Assembly (NCBI RefSeq): GCF_007786235.1
Contig: NZ_VNFK01000012.1
Span: 62,001-126,000 of the forward strand
Length of the DNA stretch: 64,000 nucleotides
Source of the DNA: Paenarthrobacter nitroguajacolicus
GTDB taxonomy: Bacteria; Actinomycetota; Actinomycetes; Actinomycetales; Micrococcaceae
Reading direction: 5' to 3'
Below the pieces are notes generated by a model. The model had not been told where the DNA came from. It was given only the letters and a program-made list of their open reading frames with translations, and ran no database searches. This document shows positions 8,275-19,031 of the stretch, in pieces (position 1 is the stretch's first letter; every line of letters starts with the position of its first letter). The position numbers and the translations under genes are program-made.

Positions 8275-8384
8275 GGAGCACTCCCCTTCTCTTGAGTACC
8301 ACCCTAGCGTCTAGCTCCGACGCTTTGGGAGAAGCATCCTGCCAGAAGGGAATGCGCGCGGCGCTGCTCAGTTCCTGCGCGGAG

Positions 8385-8912
8385 CTACTTACAGTTCTTG
8401 TCAGTCCAGTCCTGAATGGGCTTCATCAGTTCTTCGAACTTCCCGTCACCGTATTTGCTGAAGTCCGTGCCTGCGGACTCCGTGAAACTGCGGAGCTCCT
8501 CGAAGGCCGGCTTCAGCTCTTCCGGCACTTTGCCCTGCATTTGGGACAGTTCCTGCTTGGCCTTTTCTATGTCCTCGGGCTTTCCGCCCACCATCGCCGA
8601 CAAAGGCAGGATGGTGACACTCAGCATCGTGGCACTCACCGACAGGCAGGCCTCCGACATCGACGTGAAATCGCCGTAGACCCCGCCGGTTCCTCCTGTC
8701 GTACCGCTTGTGGGGGTCGTGCCGCTTGTGGGGGCGGTTGGCTCGGAGCTTGTACCGACTTCCGCTGCCGGCGCCTCCGACGACGCTGCAGGCGTGGGCT
8801 GGGCGACCGGCGCCGGGGCCGAGCACGCACTGAGCGTCAGGGCAGCGGCCACCAAGGCCACTGATAGAAGGCGGGCCGGATTGGACGTGCTGGTGAGCGA
8901 GATGTTGACCAT
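8385..8912 (-). CDS. Secreted lipoprotein of unknown function
   Basis: 175 residues from the ATG at 8912, which follows a GGGGGA ribosome site. The signal peptide ends in a lipobox (LTLSAC). A Ser/Thr/Pro/Ala-rich linker with TSGTTPTSGTT repeats spans about residues 30-80 and leads to a helical domain of about 95 residues rich in Lys/Glu (EDIEKAKQELSQMQGKVPEE). A second Cys pair (EACLSV and the C-terminal NCK) may form a disulfide. Probably surface-exposed. No family recognised. Confidence 0.75.
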   Translation of the reverse strand: MVNISLTSTSNPARLLSVALVAAALTLSACSAPAPVAQPTPAASSEAPAAEVGTSSEPTAPTSGTTPTSGTTGGTGGVYGDFTSMSEACLSVSATMLSVTILPLSAMVGGKPEDIEKAKQELSQMQGKVPEELKPAFEELRSFTESAGTDFSKYGDGKFEELMKPIQDWTDKNCK

Positions 8913-9085
8913 GGTTCCCCCAATAGGATGCGTGCGAAGACGAGCCGGCGAGGCAAGAATAACGCCCATCGCACTGCGGTGAACAGAGTGAGTTATCCAC
9001 ATGCCTCAGTTCGTGACTGGGTTGCCGTTGTTGGCCCAACCTAGACTGGCCGACACATCGCCACAACACTGCCGGGGAGTCTGTC

Positions 9086-10695
<1,610 letters not shown>

Positions 10696-10890
10696 GCGAA
10701 GCCAACGCGGCATCAGCACACGGCTTGTGCGCCGCCGCCAACCACTTTGACGGACGACGGGCAACGACGGAGCCTGAGGATGGCGCGTCAAGGCCATCCG
10801 AGATTCAAGTGGGTGGTGGAGGTGCGCCGTCAAAAGCCAGGCAGCCCTGGAAGCATCACAGGACCTCTGTTGAAGAAGAAAGGCTGTTAA

Positions 10891-10923
10891 AGAAGAAAAG
10901 CACCAGTTCCAAAGAACTGATGC
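10891..10923 (-). terminator. Rho-independent terminator of the tRNA cluster
   Basis: On the minus strand GCATCAGTTC pairs with GAACTGGTGC around a TTTG loop, followed by TTTTCTTCTTT. It begins eight bases past the CCA end of tRNA-Phe, so it should end the Glu-Asp-Phe tRNA transcript. Confidence 0.85.
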
Positions 10924-10930
10924 TTCCCAG

Positions 10931-11006
10931 TGGTGGCTCCGACCGGCGTCGATCCGGTGACCTTTCGATTTTCAGTCGAACGCTCTACCAACTGAGCTAC
11001 AGAGCC
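10931..11006 (-). tRNA. tRNA-Phe (GAA)
   Basis: A full cloverleaf of 76 bases with encoded CCA. The anticodon loop is CTGAAAA, flanked by a 5-base-pair stem, giving anticodon GAA. The T loop is the standard TTCGA-like form, and the acceptor stem GGCTCTG pairs with CGGAGCC. Last of three tRNAs on this strand. Confidence 0.95.
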
Positions 11007-11052
11007 TAGGTGACATGTCACCTTGAGAACCGAATTTCTTCGGCGCTCAGAG

Positions 11053-11126
11053 CGACCCTGACGGGACTTGAACCCGCGACCTCCGCCGTGACAGGGCGGC
11101 GCGCTAACCAACTGCGCTACAGGGCC
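11053..11126 (-). tRNA. tRNA-Asp (GTC)
   Basis: 74 bases without encoded CCA. Anticodon loop CTGTCAC gives GTC. The T arm is CGGGTTCAAGTCCCG, the acceptor GGCCCTG pairs with CAGGGTC, and the discriminator is G, as expected for tRNA-Asp. Confidence 0.95.
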
Positions 11127-11210
11127 TTGCGTTTGCAGTATCTCTACCGCGTTTTTTTCAAGGCTTCTAGCTTACCAGACTTTTTTCATCCGATTTACCA
11201 CTTCCTTGCG

Positions 11211-11283
11211 TACCCCCAACGGGATTCGAACCCGTGCCGCCGCCGTGAAAGGGCGGTGTCCTAGGCCGCTAGACGATGGGGGC
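11211..11283 (-). tRNA. tRNA-Glu (TTC)
   Basis: 73 bases without encoded CCA. Anticodon loop CTTTCAC gives TTC. Acceptor GCCCCCA pairs with TGGGGGT and the discriminator is A. First gene of the Glu-Asp-Phe cluster. The 234 bases upstream, to the EamA gene, show no further gene. Confidence 0.94.
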
Positions 11284-11517
11284 CTGAACTCAATTCGGAT
11301 TTCGCAAGGAAAAGCGACGCTTTACGCGTTCTTTCCGTGTCTCGCTCGTCCGAACTGGACTCTAAAACTTTAGAGCATAGATGGCGATATTCCCAAATCG
11401 AGGTCTACAGCCCTTCCCGAGCACCGAAGGAGCGTCCGTCAAACATTGGCAGGATCTTGCCTTGACGCGTCCGAAAACCGCCAGCCGTTCAGGGCCCGCC
11501 ACGGCTAGATTGGCTCT

Positions 11518-12459
11518 ATGACAACCACCTCCCCGGCCGAACCCGGCCAGCCCTCCCCGGGCCTGCCTCCGCGCACCACCCCCGCGCCGGGAGCGGCCAT
11601 CAGCAAACTCGGCATCGCCGCCGTAATCGTCACGGTCGTCCTCTGGGCTTCGGCGTTTGTGGGCATCCGCGCCGTCGGCCCCAGCTTCTCCCCCGGGTCT
11701 TTGACGCTCGGGCGTTTGGCGGTTGCCGCCGTCGTGCTTGGCATCGTGGTGCTGCCGACGCTGATAGTTTGGCCGAAAGGCCGGGAATGGTTGCCGATCG
11801 TGGCGTACGGGGTGATGTGGTTCGGCGGCTACAACGTTGCGCTGAACGCGGCTGAGCACATGCTCGACGCGGGCACCAGCGCCATGCTGATCAACGTCTC
11901 GCCCATCCTGATCGCGATCCTTGCCGGCATCTTCCTCAAGGAGGGCTTCCCCAAATGGCTGCTGATCGGCAGCGCAGTGGCGTTCTGCGGCGTCGCGATG
12001 ATCGCCCTGGGTTCAGGGCAACGTTCGACGGCGGACGTGGCGGGTGTGCTGTTGTGCTTGCTTGCCGCCGTGCTCGCCTCAGTGAGCGCCATCCTGCAAA
12101 AGCCCGTTTTGCGGAAGTTCACGGCGGGACAGGCTACGTGGTTTGGCATCATGGTTGGCGCGATCTGCTGCCTGCCGTGGACGGGCCACCTGATCTCCGA
12201 GGTCCAGGCCGCGCCGCTCCCGGCAACCCTCGGCTTGGTGTACCTGGGCATTTTCCCCACGGCCATCGCCTTCACCACGTGGGCTTACGCCTTGTCCCTC
12301 ATCTCCGCAGGCAAACTGGCCGCGACGACGTACTTGGTACCGGGCACCACCATCCTGATTTCGTGGGCCGTCCTCCAGGAAGTCCCCACCATCTGGGGAC
12401 TGATCGGTGGCGTGGTGTGCCTGGTCGGCGTCGGACTGACACGGCGCAGGAGTCGCTAG
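11518..12459 (+). CDS. EamA-family (DMT) transporter
   Basis: 313 residues with ten predicted membrane segments in two repeated EamA halves, preceded by a Pro-rich cytoplasmic tail of about 25 residues. Family features include VVLWASAFVGIRAV at the first helix and FPTAIAFTTWAYALSLI plus TTYLVPGTTILISW in the second half. These proteins usually export amino acids, nucleosides or other small metabolites; the substrate cannot be read from sequence. No ribosome site precedes the ATG, so translation may be leaderless. Its stop shares the palindrome CTAG with the stop of the convergent sugar kinase gene. Confidence 0.88.
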   Translation: MTTTSPAEPGQPSPGLPPRTTPAPGAAISKLGIAAVIVTVVLWASAFVGIRAVGPSFSPGSLTLGRLAVAAVVLGIVVLPTLIVWPKGREWLPIVAYGVMWFGGYNVALNAAEHMLDAGTSAMLINVSPILIAILAGIFLKEGFPKWLLIGSAVAFCGVAMIALGSGQRSTADVAGVLLCLLAAVLASVSAILQKPVLRKFTAGQATWFGIMVGAICCLPWTGHLISEVQAAPLPATLGLVYLGIFPTAIAFTTWAYALSLISAGKLAATTYLVPGTTILISWAVLQEVPTIWGLIGGVVCLVGVGLTRRRSR

Positions 12460-13379
12460 CGGGCCATTCCCGCCAGCAGTTCGCGGTGCGTGGGCGGATT
12501 GGCGCCGGGGCGGCCCACAGTGATGGACGCCGCCATCGACGCAATAGTGCCGATCCGTTCCAGCACCGTGGGGGCCAGCCCGTCGCTGCCACGCAGGAGC
12601 AGCCCCATAATCAACGCTGACATGTAGGAGTCACCCGCGCCGATGGTGTCCGCCACCGTGGAAGGTACTGCGGGGACGCGGAGCTGTATGTGGCGCGTAG
12701 CCATCAGCGAGCCCTTCGCTCCCTCAGTCATCACGGCCAAGGTGGTGCCAAGCGCCAGGAGATGGCTTGCGATGTCCTCCAATGCCTTGCCTGGGTAAAG
12801 CCAATTGGCGTCGGAGGCACTCATCCTCACGACGTCGGTCAGCGGCACCATCTCTTCGAACAGGCCAAGTGCCTCATGGTGGCTTCCGAGGAGATCGGTG
12901 CGGATATTGGGGTCGTACGTGACCATGCATCCGCCTTGGGCCTGTTCCAACAAGCTCCGGACAACTCCGGCACCCGGCTCCAGGAAAGTGGCAATGGAAC
13001 CGGCGTGTAGGATCCTCGGCGCGTAAGGCAACGCAAGCGGGGCAAGCGCCCACTCGATGTCGAAGGTGTACGCGGCCGAGCCGTCGGCAGCAATCCGGGC
13101 TGTCGCCGTCGCTGTCTTTCCCATCGATTTGGAACCCGGCAACAGAACCACTCCGGCGCTTTGTAGATGGGCTGCGATGGCGTCCCCACGCTGGTCGCGA
13201 CCGATGGCGGTCAGCAAGCCTGCTTTGACGTCCAGACGGCCCAGCCCGTAGGCGACATTGGTCGGCGATCCTCCGGGGTATTCGGCTTGCCCGTCGGGCG
13301 ACTGCACGATGTCGATCAGGGCCTCACCGACGACCACGACGTCGAGGGGCTCAGGCATGAGGGAAGCGGTGGAAGTCAT
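12456..13379 (-). CDS. PfkB-family carbohydrate kinase
   Basis: 307 residues. It has both PfkB signatures: the N-terminal glycine-rich sugar site (EYPGGSPTNVAYGLGRL) and the C-terminal ATP/catalytic motif DTIGAGDSYMSAL near residue 245, whose Asp is the expected catalytic base. The overall pattern (VVGEALIDIV at the start, TYDPNIRTDLL in the middle) is closest to fructokinases. It probably phosphorylates fructose or a related sugar in the cytoplasm. No sugar transporter is adjacent. It is divergent from the metallopeptidase gene. Confidence 0.88.
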   Translation of the reverse strand: MTSTASLMPEPLDVVVVGEALIDIVQSPDGQAEYPGGSPTNVAYGLGRLDVKAGLLTAIGRDQRGDAIAAHLQSAGVVLLPGSKSMGKTATATARIAADGSAAYTFDIEWALAPLALPYAPRILHAGSIATFLEPGAGVVRSLLEQAQGGCMVTYDPNIRTDLLGSHHEALGLFEEMVPLTDVVRMSASDANWLYPGKALEDIASHLLALGTTLAVMTEGAKGSLMATRHIQLRVPAVPSTVADTIGAGDSYMSALIMGLLLRGSDGLAPTVLERIGTIASMAASITVGRPGANPPTHRELLAGMAR

Positions 13380-13469
13380 GCGGTTCCTGTGTCTGTCGAA
13401 AAGGGATTGAGTTCAGTATCCCCCATCACACACCGCGCCAATACTGCCATCGCAGACTAAAGTCGAGTC

Positions 13470-13931
13470 ATGCCCGCGAATCTTCCTCCCGGCCTTCCCA
13501 TCGTTCCCGACGGCGATCGTCCGTCGTCGCGGCTGCCGGAGCGGAATGCCGGGGACGCTCCCCCGTTCATGATGTCCCCCGAAGATTTCGAAGAAGCCGT
13601 CAGCGATGCCTTGCAGCTGATCCCGCCCAAGGCAGCCAGCGCCATGGATAACGTGGCCATCTTCATTGAGGACGACTACGTCCCGCATCCGGATGAAGAT
13701 CCGGACACAGTGCTGTTAGGCCTCTACGAGGGCGTCCCGTTGACAGAGCGTGATTCGTGGTGGGATGCGGGATCACTGCCGGACCGGATCACAATCTTCC
13801 GACAACCGATCCTGAACATCTGCGGCACTCGTGAGGAAGTCATCGACGAGGTGGCCATAACCGTGGTGCATGAGATTGCTCACCACTTCGGGATTGACGA
13901 CGACCGCTTGCATGAACTCGGCTGGGGCTAG
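13470..13931 (+). CDS. Zincin-like metallopeptidase family protein
   Basis: 153 residues with the zinc-binding HExxH motif in TVVHEIAHHFGIDDDRLHELGW at the C-terminus; the second His pair and downstream Glu/Asp fit the actinobacterial minimal zincin (DUF1025) family. The family usually starts at the segment here read as MSPEDFEEAVSDAL (residue 35); the first 34 residues are a Pro-rich extension. There is no signal peptide, so it is cytoplasmic. Substrates are unknown. The CDF transporter gene starts 10 bases downstream. Confidence 0.88.
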   Translation: MPANLPPGLPIVPDGDRPSSRLPERNAGDAPPFMMSPEDFEEAVSDALQLIPPKAASAMDNVAIFIEDDYVPHPDEDPDTVLLGLYEGVPLTERDSWWDAGSLPDRITIFRQPILNICGTREEVIDEVAITVVHEIAHHFGIDDDRLHELGWG

Positions 13932-13941
13932 CCTTATAACC

Positions 13942-14862
13942 ATGGGGCACGACCACAACCATTCGCACGGAGTCACGGCGACCGGCAAGCATCGGAAGCG
14001 GCTCATCGCCGTCTTGGCCATCACCTTGGGCGTGGTGGGCATCCAGGTGGTTGGCGCCGTCGTCTCCGGATCCTTGGCCCTGCTGGCTGATGCCGGGCAC
14101 ATGCTGTCCGACGCCGCAGGCGTCTTCATCGCGCTCATGGCGGCGTGGATCGCCACGCGCCCGGCAAGCGACCAACGAACTTACGGCTACCAACGGGCCG
14201 AGGTGCTGGCAGCTTTGGCCAACGCCCTGATCCTCATTGTCATCGCCGTGGTCATCATGATCGAGGCAATCCGCCGCTTTGGCGAAACCACTGAAATCCG
14301 CACCGACGTGATGCTCTGGGCCGCCATCCTGGGTGCCGTGGCCAACCTGGTCTCCCTCTTGATCCTGCAGGGAGCGCAAAAGGAGAGCCTCAACGTCCGC
14401 GGTGCCTACCTTGAGGTCCTGGGCGACCTTCTGGGTTCCATTGCCGTGATCGTGGCAGCCATCGTCATCATGACCACCGGGTTCGACGCAGCCGACCCCA
14501 TCGCCTCCGTGGTGATAGCCCTGATGATCATCCCCCGCGCCTGGCACTTGCTCCGCGACGTGGTGGATGTGCTGCTGGAAGCCACTCCCAAGGGCGTGGA
14601 CGTGAACATGATCCGCGAGCATATCCTGGCCGTGGAGGGTGTGGTGGAAGCCCACGACATCCACATCTGGACCATCACCTCCGGCGTGCCCGTGTTCTCA
14701 GCCCACGTTGTGGTGGAGGACGAGGTCCTCAACGCCACCGGTGCGGACAGCATCCTGGATCAGTTGGGGTCCTGCCTTGGCCGGCATTTCGATACCGAGC
14801 ACTGCACCTTCCAGCTGGAGCCGGTGAGTCACTCGGAGCACGAATCACACCAGCACGCCTAG
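13942..14862 (+). CDS. Cation diffusion facilitator (CDF) heavy-metal exporter
   Basis: 306 residues from the ATG at 13942. Both ends are His-rich (GHDHNHSHG and ESHQHA), as in zinc or cobalt CDF exporters. Six membrane segments carry the metal-site residues: LLADAGHMLSDAAGVFIALM in helix 2 (HxxxD) and GDLLGSIAVI in helix 5 (second DxxxD-type site). A C-terminal cytoplasmic domain of about 85 residues follows. It exports divalent metal, probably Zn(II) or Co(II), by proton antiport. Its stop overlaps the convergent dikinase stop in CTAG. Confidence 0.93.
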   Translation: MGHDHNHSHGVTATGKHRKRLIAVLAITLGVVGIQVVGAVVSGSLALLADAGHMLSDAAGVFIALMAAWIATRPASDQRTYGYQRAEVLAALANALILIVIAVVIMIEAIRRFGETTEIRTDVMLWAAILGAVANLVSLLILQGAQKESLNVRGAYLEVLGDLLGSIAVIVAAIVIMTTGFDAADPIASVVIALMIIPRAWHLLRDVVDVLLEATPKGVDVNMIREHILAVEGVVEAHDIHIWTITSGVPVFSAHVVVEDEVLNATGADSILDQLGSCLGRHFDTEHCTFQLEPVSHSEHESHQHA

Positions 14863-17561
14863 TCGGCTAGTCCGTCCGGGTCCACAGTGCTGACCGTTCC
14901 GGCCGCCCCGTCCACGGTGATGTGCTGGCCTGACTTGATCCGTGTTGTGGCATCCGGAACACCGACCACCGCAGGGATGCCGTACTCGCGGGCGACTACC
15001 GCGCCGTGCGAATTGGGCCCACCCATCTCCATGACCAGTCCACCGGCCGTAAGGAACAACGGCGTCCAGCCAGGATCCGTGGACGGCGCCACGAGGATCT
15101 CCCCCGGTTCCAAATGCGCGCCAACAGGGTCCATGATGACGCGCGCAGGTGCGGTCACCAGACCTGCCGACGCCGGGCTGCCGGACAACGTGCCTGGGCG
15201 CAGTTTTCCGTGAGCCCCGGCCGTGGCCTCGGGCTCCGTGCCGTCAGACAAGAGGACCCTCGGAATATGCCTGCGCCGAAGTTCCTGATGGTAAGCGGCC
15301 CGGCGCTCGGCAATGACTTTGTGGAGGGCATCCCCTGCCAAAGCGGCTTCGATGTCGTCGAGGCTTAGGAAGAAGATATCCTCAGGCTGGTCAATCCGCT
15401 GAGATGCCGCCAGTTCGCTGCCAACCAGGAGCAATTGTTCCCGTACCGCCGCGAGCCCCAGGACGAGGTTGTACTTAGGCAACTCCCGCAATCCAGCGAA
15501 CCTCCGGGTGCGATCCAAGGCGGTCCGCACCATCGCGGCATGGAGCGGGCTCTTGCCCCTTGCCCTGGCTACGAGGCGTGCGATCTGCTCATCGGCCTCC
15601 CGGGCTGCTTTCGCGAATTGTTGCTCCGGTGTCTCCGCGCCGGGCTCAAGCCGTAAGTAGTTGGCCACGACTCCAAGGATGTGTGTGGGGTCATCGGACC
15701 AGCGGGGCATACCGAGGTCAATCTCTGCAACCGCCCTGTGGCCGTAAATGCGCAGAAACGCCTTCAACGCTGACTGTGCAACGGGAGGAAGCGTGCCGTC
15801 CCGATACCGGTCCGCCAACTCCGCCGCCGTCTGCCCAGCCATGGAGGCAACGGCGTCGGGGTCGTGTCGGATATCCGAGGCCAAGTGCCAGAGAGCCAAA
15901 TCCATCTCTGTGGTCACGTTGTTCGGGAGACCGCGAATCACAGTTTGGAGCTCGTCATAGGAAGCCTGCTCACCGAGCAGCCGCTTCACCAACGCCAGCA
16001 TCGCGAAGCCAAGGGCCGGCAAGGGCAGGATCTGCGGCACAGTGGCGAAGACTTCCGTTCCGAGGATTCTCTGCACGTGGGCGATCCGCTGGTGCGCGGT
16101 GGCCTGGCCGGGCACCATGAAGGTGGTGCGAAGGTCCGCGTTGACGCGCTCCACGCTTTTCATTGCCGCGGCCGGACGGAACAGTCCGCGGAGCAGGGAC
16201 TCGGGAACGCGATACTTGGCTGCAACCGGAGCCACGTGGCGAATCAACTTAAAGGGCGTTTTGATGGTCACCGAAAAGCGGGGGTCATCAAAAAGTCCAC
16301 GCATCACCGTGGCTGATCGGGCCTCCATAACGTCGAAGACCCGCGGCACGATGACCCGGCCGATCCGACTCCGCAGCACCGCCGTGAAGTCGAAAAAGAT
16401 GCGCTGCCCGGCCTCGTAGTACGGCGGCGGTCCAGAGCGGGGATCCGGGACGTTAAAAGCCGCAGCCTTGGCTACACAGGATGCTACGAGCCGGATGCCA
16501 GCCAACCCCATGGGAGTCAGAGGCCTGGTGAGGCCTTGGGCGAGGCTGAAGTTCAAGAATGCGTGGTCACCGGGCAATGGAGGGTTTCGCGTAGTTTGCG
16601 GGTACAACGTGGTGATGGGACGGGCTTGGGTGAGCCACAGCTTTCCGGCGTCATCAATGGCCCACTCAGTGTCTTGGGGAGCCCCGTAGTGGTCCTCCAC
16701 TCGCCGTCCCAGCTTCGCCAGTGCCTGGATTTGCTGATCGGTGAGGCACGGCTGCGGACTGGCGTCGCCGGACCTGTCACGGCTGGACAACTCAACACGT
16801 TCGGTGCCACCCCCAGGGAGCGGGCGGATCTCCACCTGCCGGTCACCCAAGGTGGTTTCCAGAATGGCGCCGCGGTGGCTGTCCACAACATAGTGGTCCG
16901 GATTCACGGCTCCGGATACCACGGCCTCCCCTAAACCGGGGCTGGCATCTATCACCACTTCATGTCGTTTCCCCGTCACCGGGTTGGCTGTGAACATGAC
17001 GCCAGCCACTGAGGAGTCCACCATCTCCTGAACCACGACGGCCAAGGCCACCGAGTCATGATCGATCCCAGTGCTGGTCCGGTAGCTCACGGCACGGTCC
17101 GTCCAGAGGGAGGCCCAACAGCGTTTCACCGCGTCCAGCACCGAGTCCACGCCCACCACATTCAGGAATGTGTCCTGTTGGCCGGCGAAGCTGGCGAAGG
17201 GCAGGTCCTCCGCGGTGGCCGAGGACCTGACGGCGACAGGTACGTTGTCTCCCAGGGCCAGATAGGCCGCGCGCACTGCTTGGACGACGTCGTGGGGCAT
17301 GGCGGCGTCGAGGACCAAGGACCGCGCGCGGGTGGCATGGCGGTTCAGCTGTTCAAGCTCAGAAGCGCTGACGGCGCTCAAGGCCGTAAAGACTTCTTCC
17401 AACCCAGCAGCTGACAGGGCGTGCCTGTACGCAGCAGTGGTGAGGCAGAAGCCGGGCGGCACGGGCAGTCCGGCACTCGCCAGCTCGCCCAGGTTGGCCG
17501 CCTTTCCACCCACTTCCGGGAGCATGCCTCCCCGAATGTCGGCGATGTCCAGGATAAACAC
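14859..17561 (-). CDS. PEP-synthase / rifampin-phosphotransferase-like dikinase
   Basis: 900 residues with the three-part layout of rifamycin phosphotransferases. The ATP-grasp domain (residues 1-320) shows GGKAANLGEL, AVRSSATAEDLPFASFAGQQ and VMFTANPVTG. A central domain (about 330-770) follows. The C-terminal swivelling phosphohistidine domain contains GGPNSHGAVVAREYGIPAVVG, where His is the phosphocarrier. Rifamycin phosphotransferases use ATP to phosphorylate the drug; PEP synthases act on pyruvate. The full PEP-utilizing catalytic TIM barrel of true PEP synthase is absent, so the substrate is open. The GTG start is 15 bases after the universal stress protein stop, implying an operon. Confidence 0.82.
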   Translation of the reverse strand: MFILDIADIRGGMLPEVGGKAANLGELASAGLPVPPGFCLTTAAYRHALSAAGLEEVFTALSAVSASELEQLNRHATRARSLVLDAAMPHDVVQAVRAAYLALGDNVPVAVRSSATAEDLPFASFAGQQDTFLNVVGVDSVLDAVKRCWASLWTDRAVSYRTSTGIDHDSVALAVVVQEMVDSSVAGVMFTANPVTGKRHEVVIDASPGLGEAVVSGAVNPDHYVVDSHRGAILETTLGDRQVEIRPLPGGGTERVELSSRDRSGDASPQPCLTDQQIQALAKLGRRVEDHYGAPQDTEWAIDDAGKLWLTQARPITTLYPQTTRNPPLPGDHAFLNFSLAQGLTRPLTPMGLAGIRLVASCVAKAAAFNVPDPRSGPPPYYEAGQRIFFDFTAVLRSRIGRVIVPRVFDVMEARSATVMRGLFDDPRFSVTIKTPFKLIRHVAPVAAKYRVPESLLRGLFRPAAAMKSVERVNADLRTTFMVPGQATAHQRIAHVQRILGTEVFATVPQILPLPALGFAMLALVKRLLGEQASYDELQTVIRGLPNNVTTEMDLALWHLASDIRHDPDAVASMAGQTAAELADRYRDGTLPPVAQSALKAFLRIYGHRAVAEIDLGMPRWSDDPTHILGVVANYLRLEPGAETPEQQFAKAAREADEQIARLVARARGKSPLHAAMVRTALDRTRRFAGLRELPKYNLVLGLAAVREQLLLVGSELAASQRIDQPEDIFFLSLDDIEAALAGDALHKVIAERRAAYHQELRRRHIPRVLLSDGTEPEATAGAHGKLRPGTLSGSPASAGLVTAPARVIMDPVGAHLEPGEILVAPSTDPGWTPLFLTAGGLVMEMGGPNSHGAVVAREYGIPAVVGVPDATTRIKSGQHITVDGAAGTVSTVDPDGLAD

Positions 17562-17576
17562 GGTGCAGGCCGTGGC

Positions 17577-18614
17577 TTACGCTGCGCCGAGCATCGGTCC
17601 AAACTTGGGACGATCGGCGAGCCGGGGATCCTCACGGTCCGGAACGACCAACACCGGGCCCTTGGCGTGGTGGAGGACGCCGTCAGAGGTGGAGCCAAGG
17701 AGCATCCCCGCGAAGCCACCCCGGCCGCGCGTGCCGAGAACCACCAGCTCAACACCGCGGCTGGTTTCCACGAGGACATCCACCGGCGAACCGTCCCGCA
17801 GCTCAGTTTCGATGGGCAAGGCGGGGAAGTGGCTCCTCAACCAGGCCACACCAGCATCAAGCTGAACCCTGATGTCAGCAAAGAGTGCATCGCGATCCAA
17901 AGGAGCGGGCACCCAGGCCAATGAGCCGCTGTACTGCGGCACAGCACAGATCACTCGGAGCTTGGCTCCCATGCGCTGCGCCTGCTCGGCTGCTTCAAGC
18001 ACTGCCACGCGAGCCTGCTCGGAGCCGTCAACGCCCACAGCAACCACGTTCTCCACGGTTCGTGGGCCGGCCTTGGCGTGCTCGGCCTTGATGTGTTTGT
18101 CCTCGGTGTTCTCACCAAGGCGGTCGGCGCAATACAGCGGGACAGTCACTGTGGGGCATTTGGCGTGGGCAGGCAGGGCGCTGCTCACCGAGCCCAGGAG
18201 ACGTCCGACGAAGCCGCCGCGACCCCTGCTGCCGAACACCAGGAGCGAAGCGTCCGCCGAAAGGTCCAGCAAGACACCTGCGGCGTCACCGTTCTCCACG
18301 GAAGCATCGACGTCGATGGCATAGCCGGAAACCTTGTCCATGGCCTGCTTGACGATGGCGTCGGCACCTTCGCGGATCACCGAATCGTCCACCGTTGCGT
18401 AGCCGCCATCCAGTCCGGAAGCGGCGAAGATCGGTACCGAGTACGCAGTGACGATGTGCAAGGGAAGCTGCCGACGTTCAGCCTCCCGGGCGGCCCACAC
18501 CAAGGCACACTGGCCGTGCTCGGATCCGTCCACTCCAACGACGATGCCACCTGGTGCGACAGCTTGGTCCTCGCCGTCGAGTGGCTCTTCACTGTGTCTG
18601 CCGTGCTGGTCCAT
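17577..18614 (-). CDS. Tandem universal stress protein
   Basis: 345 residues from the ATG at 18614, preceded by GGAGAGG. Two UspA domains are present (about 25-160 and 185-335). Each begins with a beta strand and Asp (VVGVDGSEHG, AVGVDGSEQA), and each ends with the ATP-binding G-2x-G-9x-S/T pattern (GSRGRGGFVGRLLGSVS and GTRGRGGFAGMLLGST). ATP-binding Usp proteins act in low-oxygen or starvation responses. The pairing with the downstream dikinase suggests a shared stress regulon. Confidence 0.92.
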   Translation of the reverse strand: MDQHGRHSEEPLDGEDQAVAPGGIVVGVDGSEHGQCALVWAAREAERRQLPLHIVTAYSVPIFAASGLDGGYATVDDSVIREGADAIVKQAMDKVSGYAIDVDASVENGDAAGVLLDLSADASLLVFGSRGRGGFVGRLLGSVSSALPAHAKCPTVTVPLYCADRLGENTEDKHIKAEHAKAGPRTVENVVAVGVDGSEQARVAVLEAAEQAQRMGAKLRVICAVPQYSGSLAWVPAPLDRDALFADIRVQLDAGVAWLRSHFPALPIETELRDGSPVDVLVETSRGVELVVLGTRGRGGFAGMLLGSTSDGVLHHAKGPVLVVPDREDPRLADRPKFGPMLGAA

Positions 18615-19031
18615 GGGGGCCTGCCTCTCCACCTACTGCTTGATGTTCCGGCCATTCTGCCAGAGGTTCTCCGGGTCGGATTCCCTGACGACCTGAATGT
18701 CAATGACCGGGGCAGGAGAAACAAGGAAATTTCTCCTTCCAATGCCCACTATTCTCGGTCGGCAATGACGAATCAAGGCGACTTTGGGCTATGTGTATAA
18801 CGGTCCGGGCTCGGTTCCGGAGCACCCTTTTTGCGCTGCGGATGAACACGCAAAACACGCGGATGCGCGAGGCTATCCATGGCCGAAAAAGTTCGGTAGT
18901 GTTCGAGTCACCGAATGGCCGGCAAACGTGTTTCGCGACACACTCCGGCCATTTATTTGCGGCCGCTTGGGGAACTCGGACGCGATCCCACGCGCTGCCT
19001 CAGGGCACACACGTCAAGGAGGAACCAAGCA
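18615..19031. other. 417-base divergent intergenic region
   Basis: Separates the universal stress gene from the FAD-protein gene and should hold promoters for both. No coding region is convincing in either strand. The most marked feature is the hairpin at 18914-18953, listed separately. A possible -10 (TATAAC) lies near 18799 on the plus strand, without a clear -35. Confidence 0.5.
18914..18953 (+). promoter_or_regulatory. Leader hairpin upstream of the FAD-protein gene
   Basis: AATGGCCGG and CCGGCCATT form a perfect 9-base-pair stem. Inside it GTGT and ACAC form a second short stem around TTCGCG. The outer arm is followed by TATTTG. It lies about 80 bases before the start codon and could be an attenuator or the end of a short leader RNA. 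The structure is seen; the role is a guess. Confidence 0.4.

Noticed and set aside
10931..11283. tRNA cluster as an integration site for a mobile element
   Set aside because: No integrase, direct repeat of a tRNA end or foreign gene block flanks the cluster.
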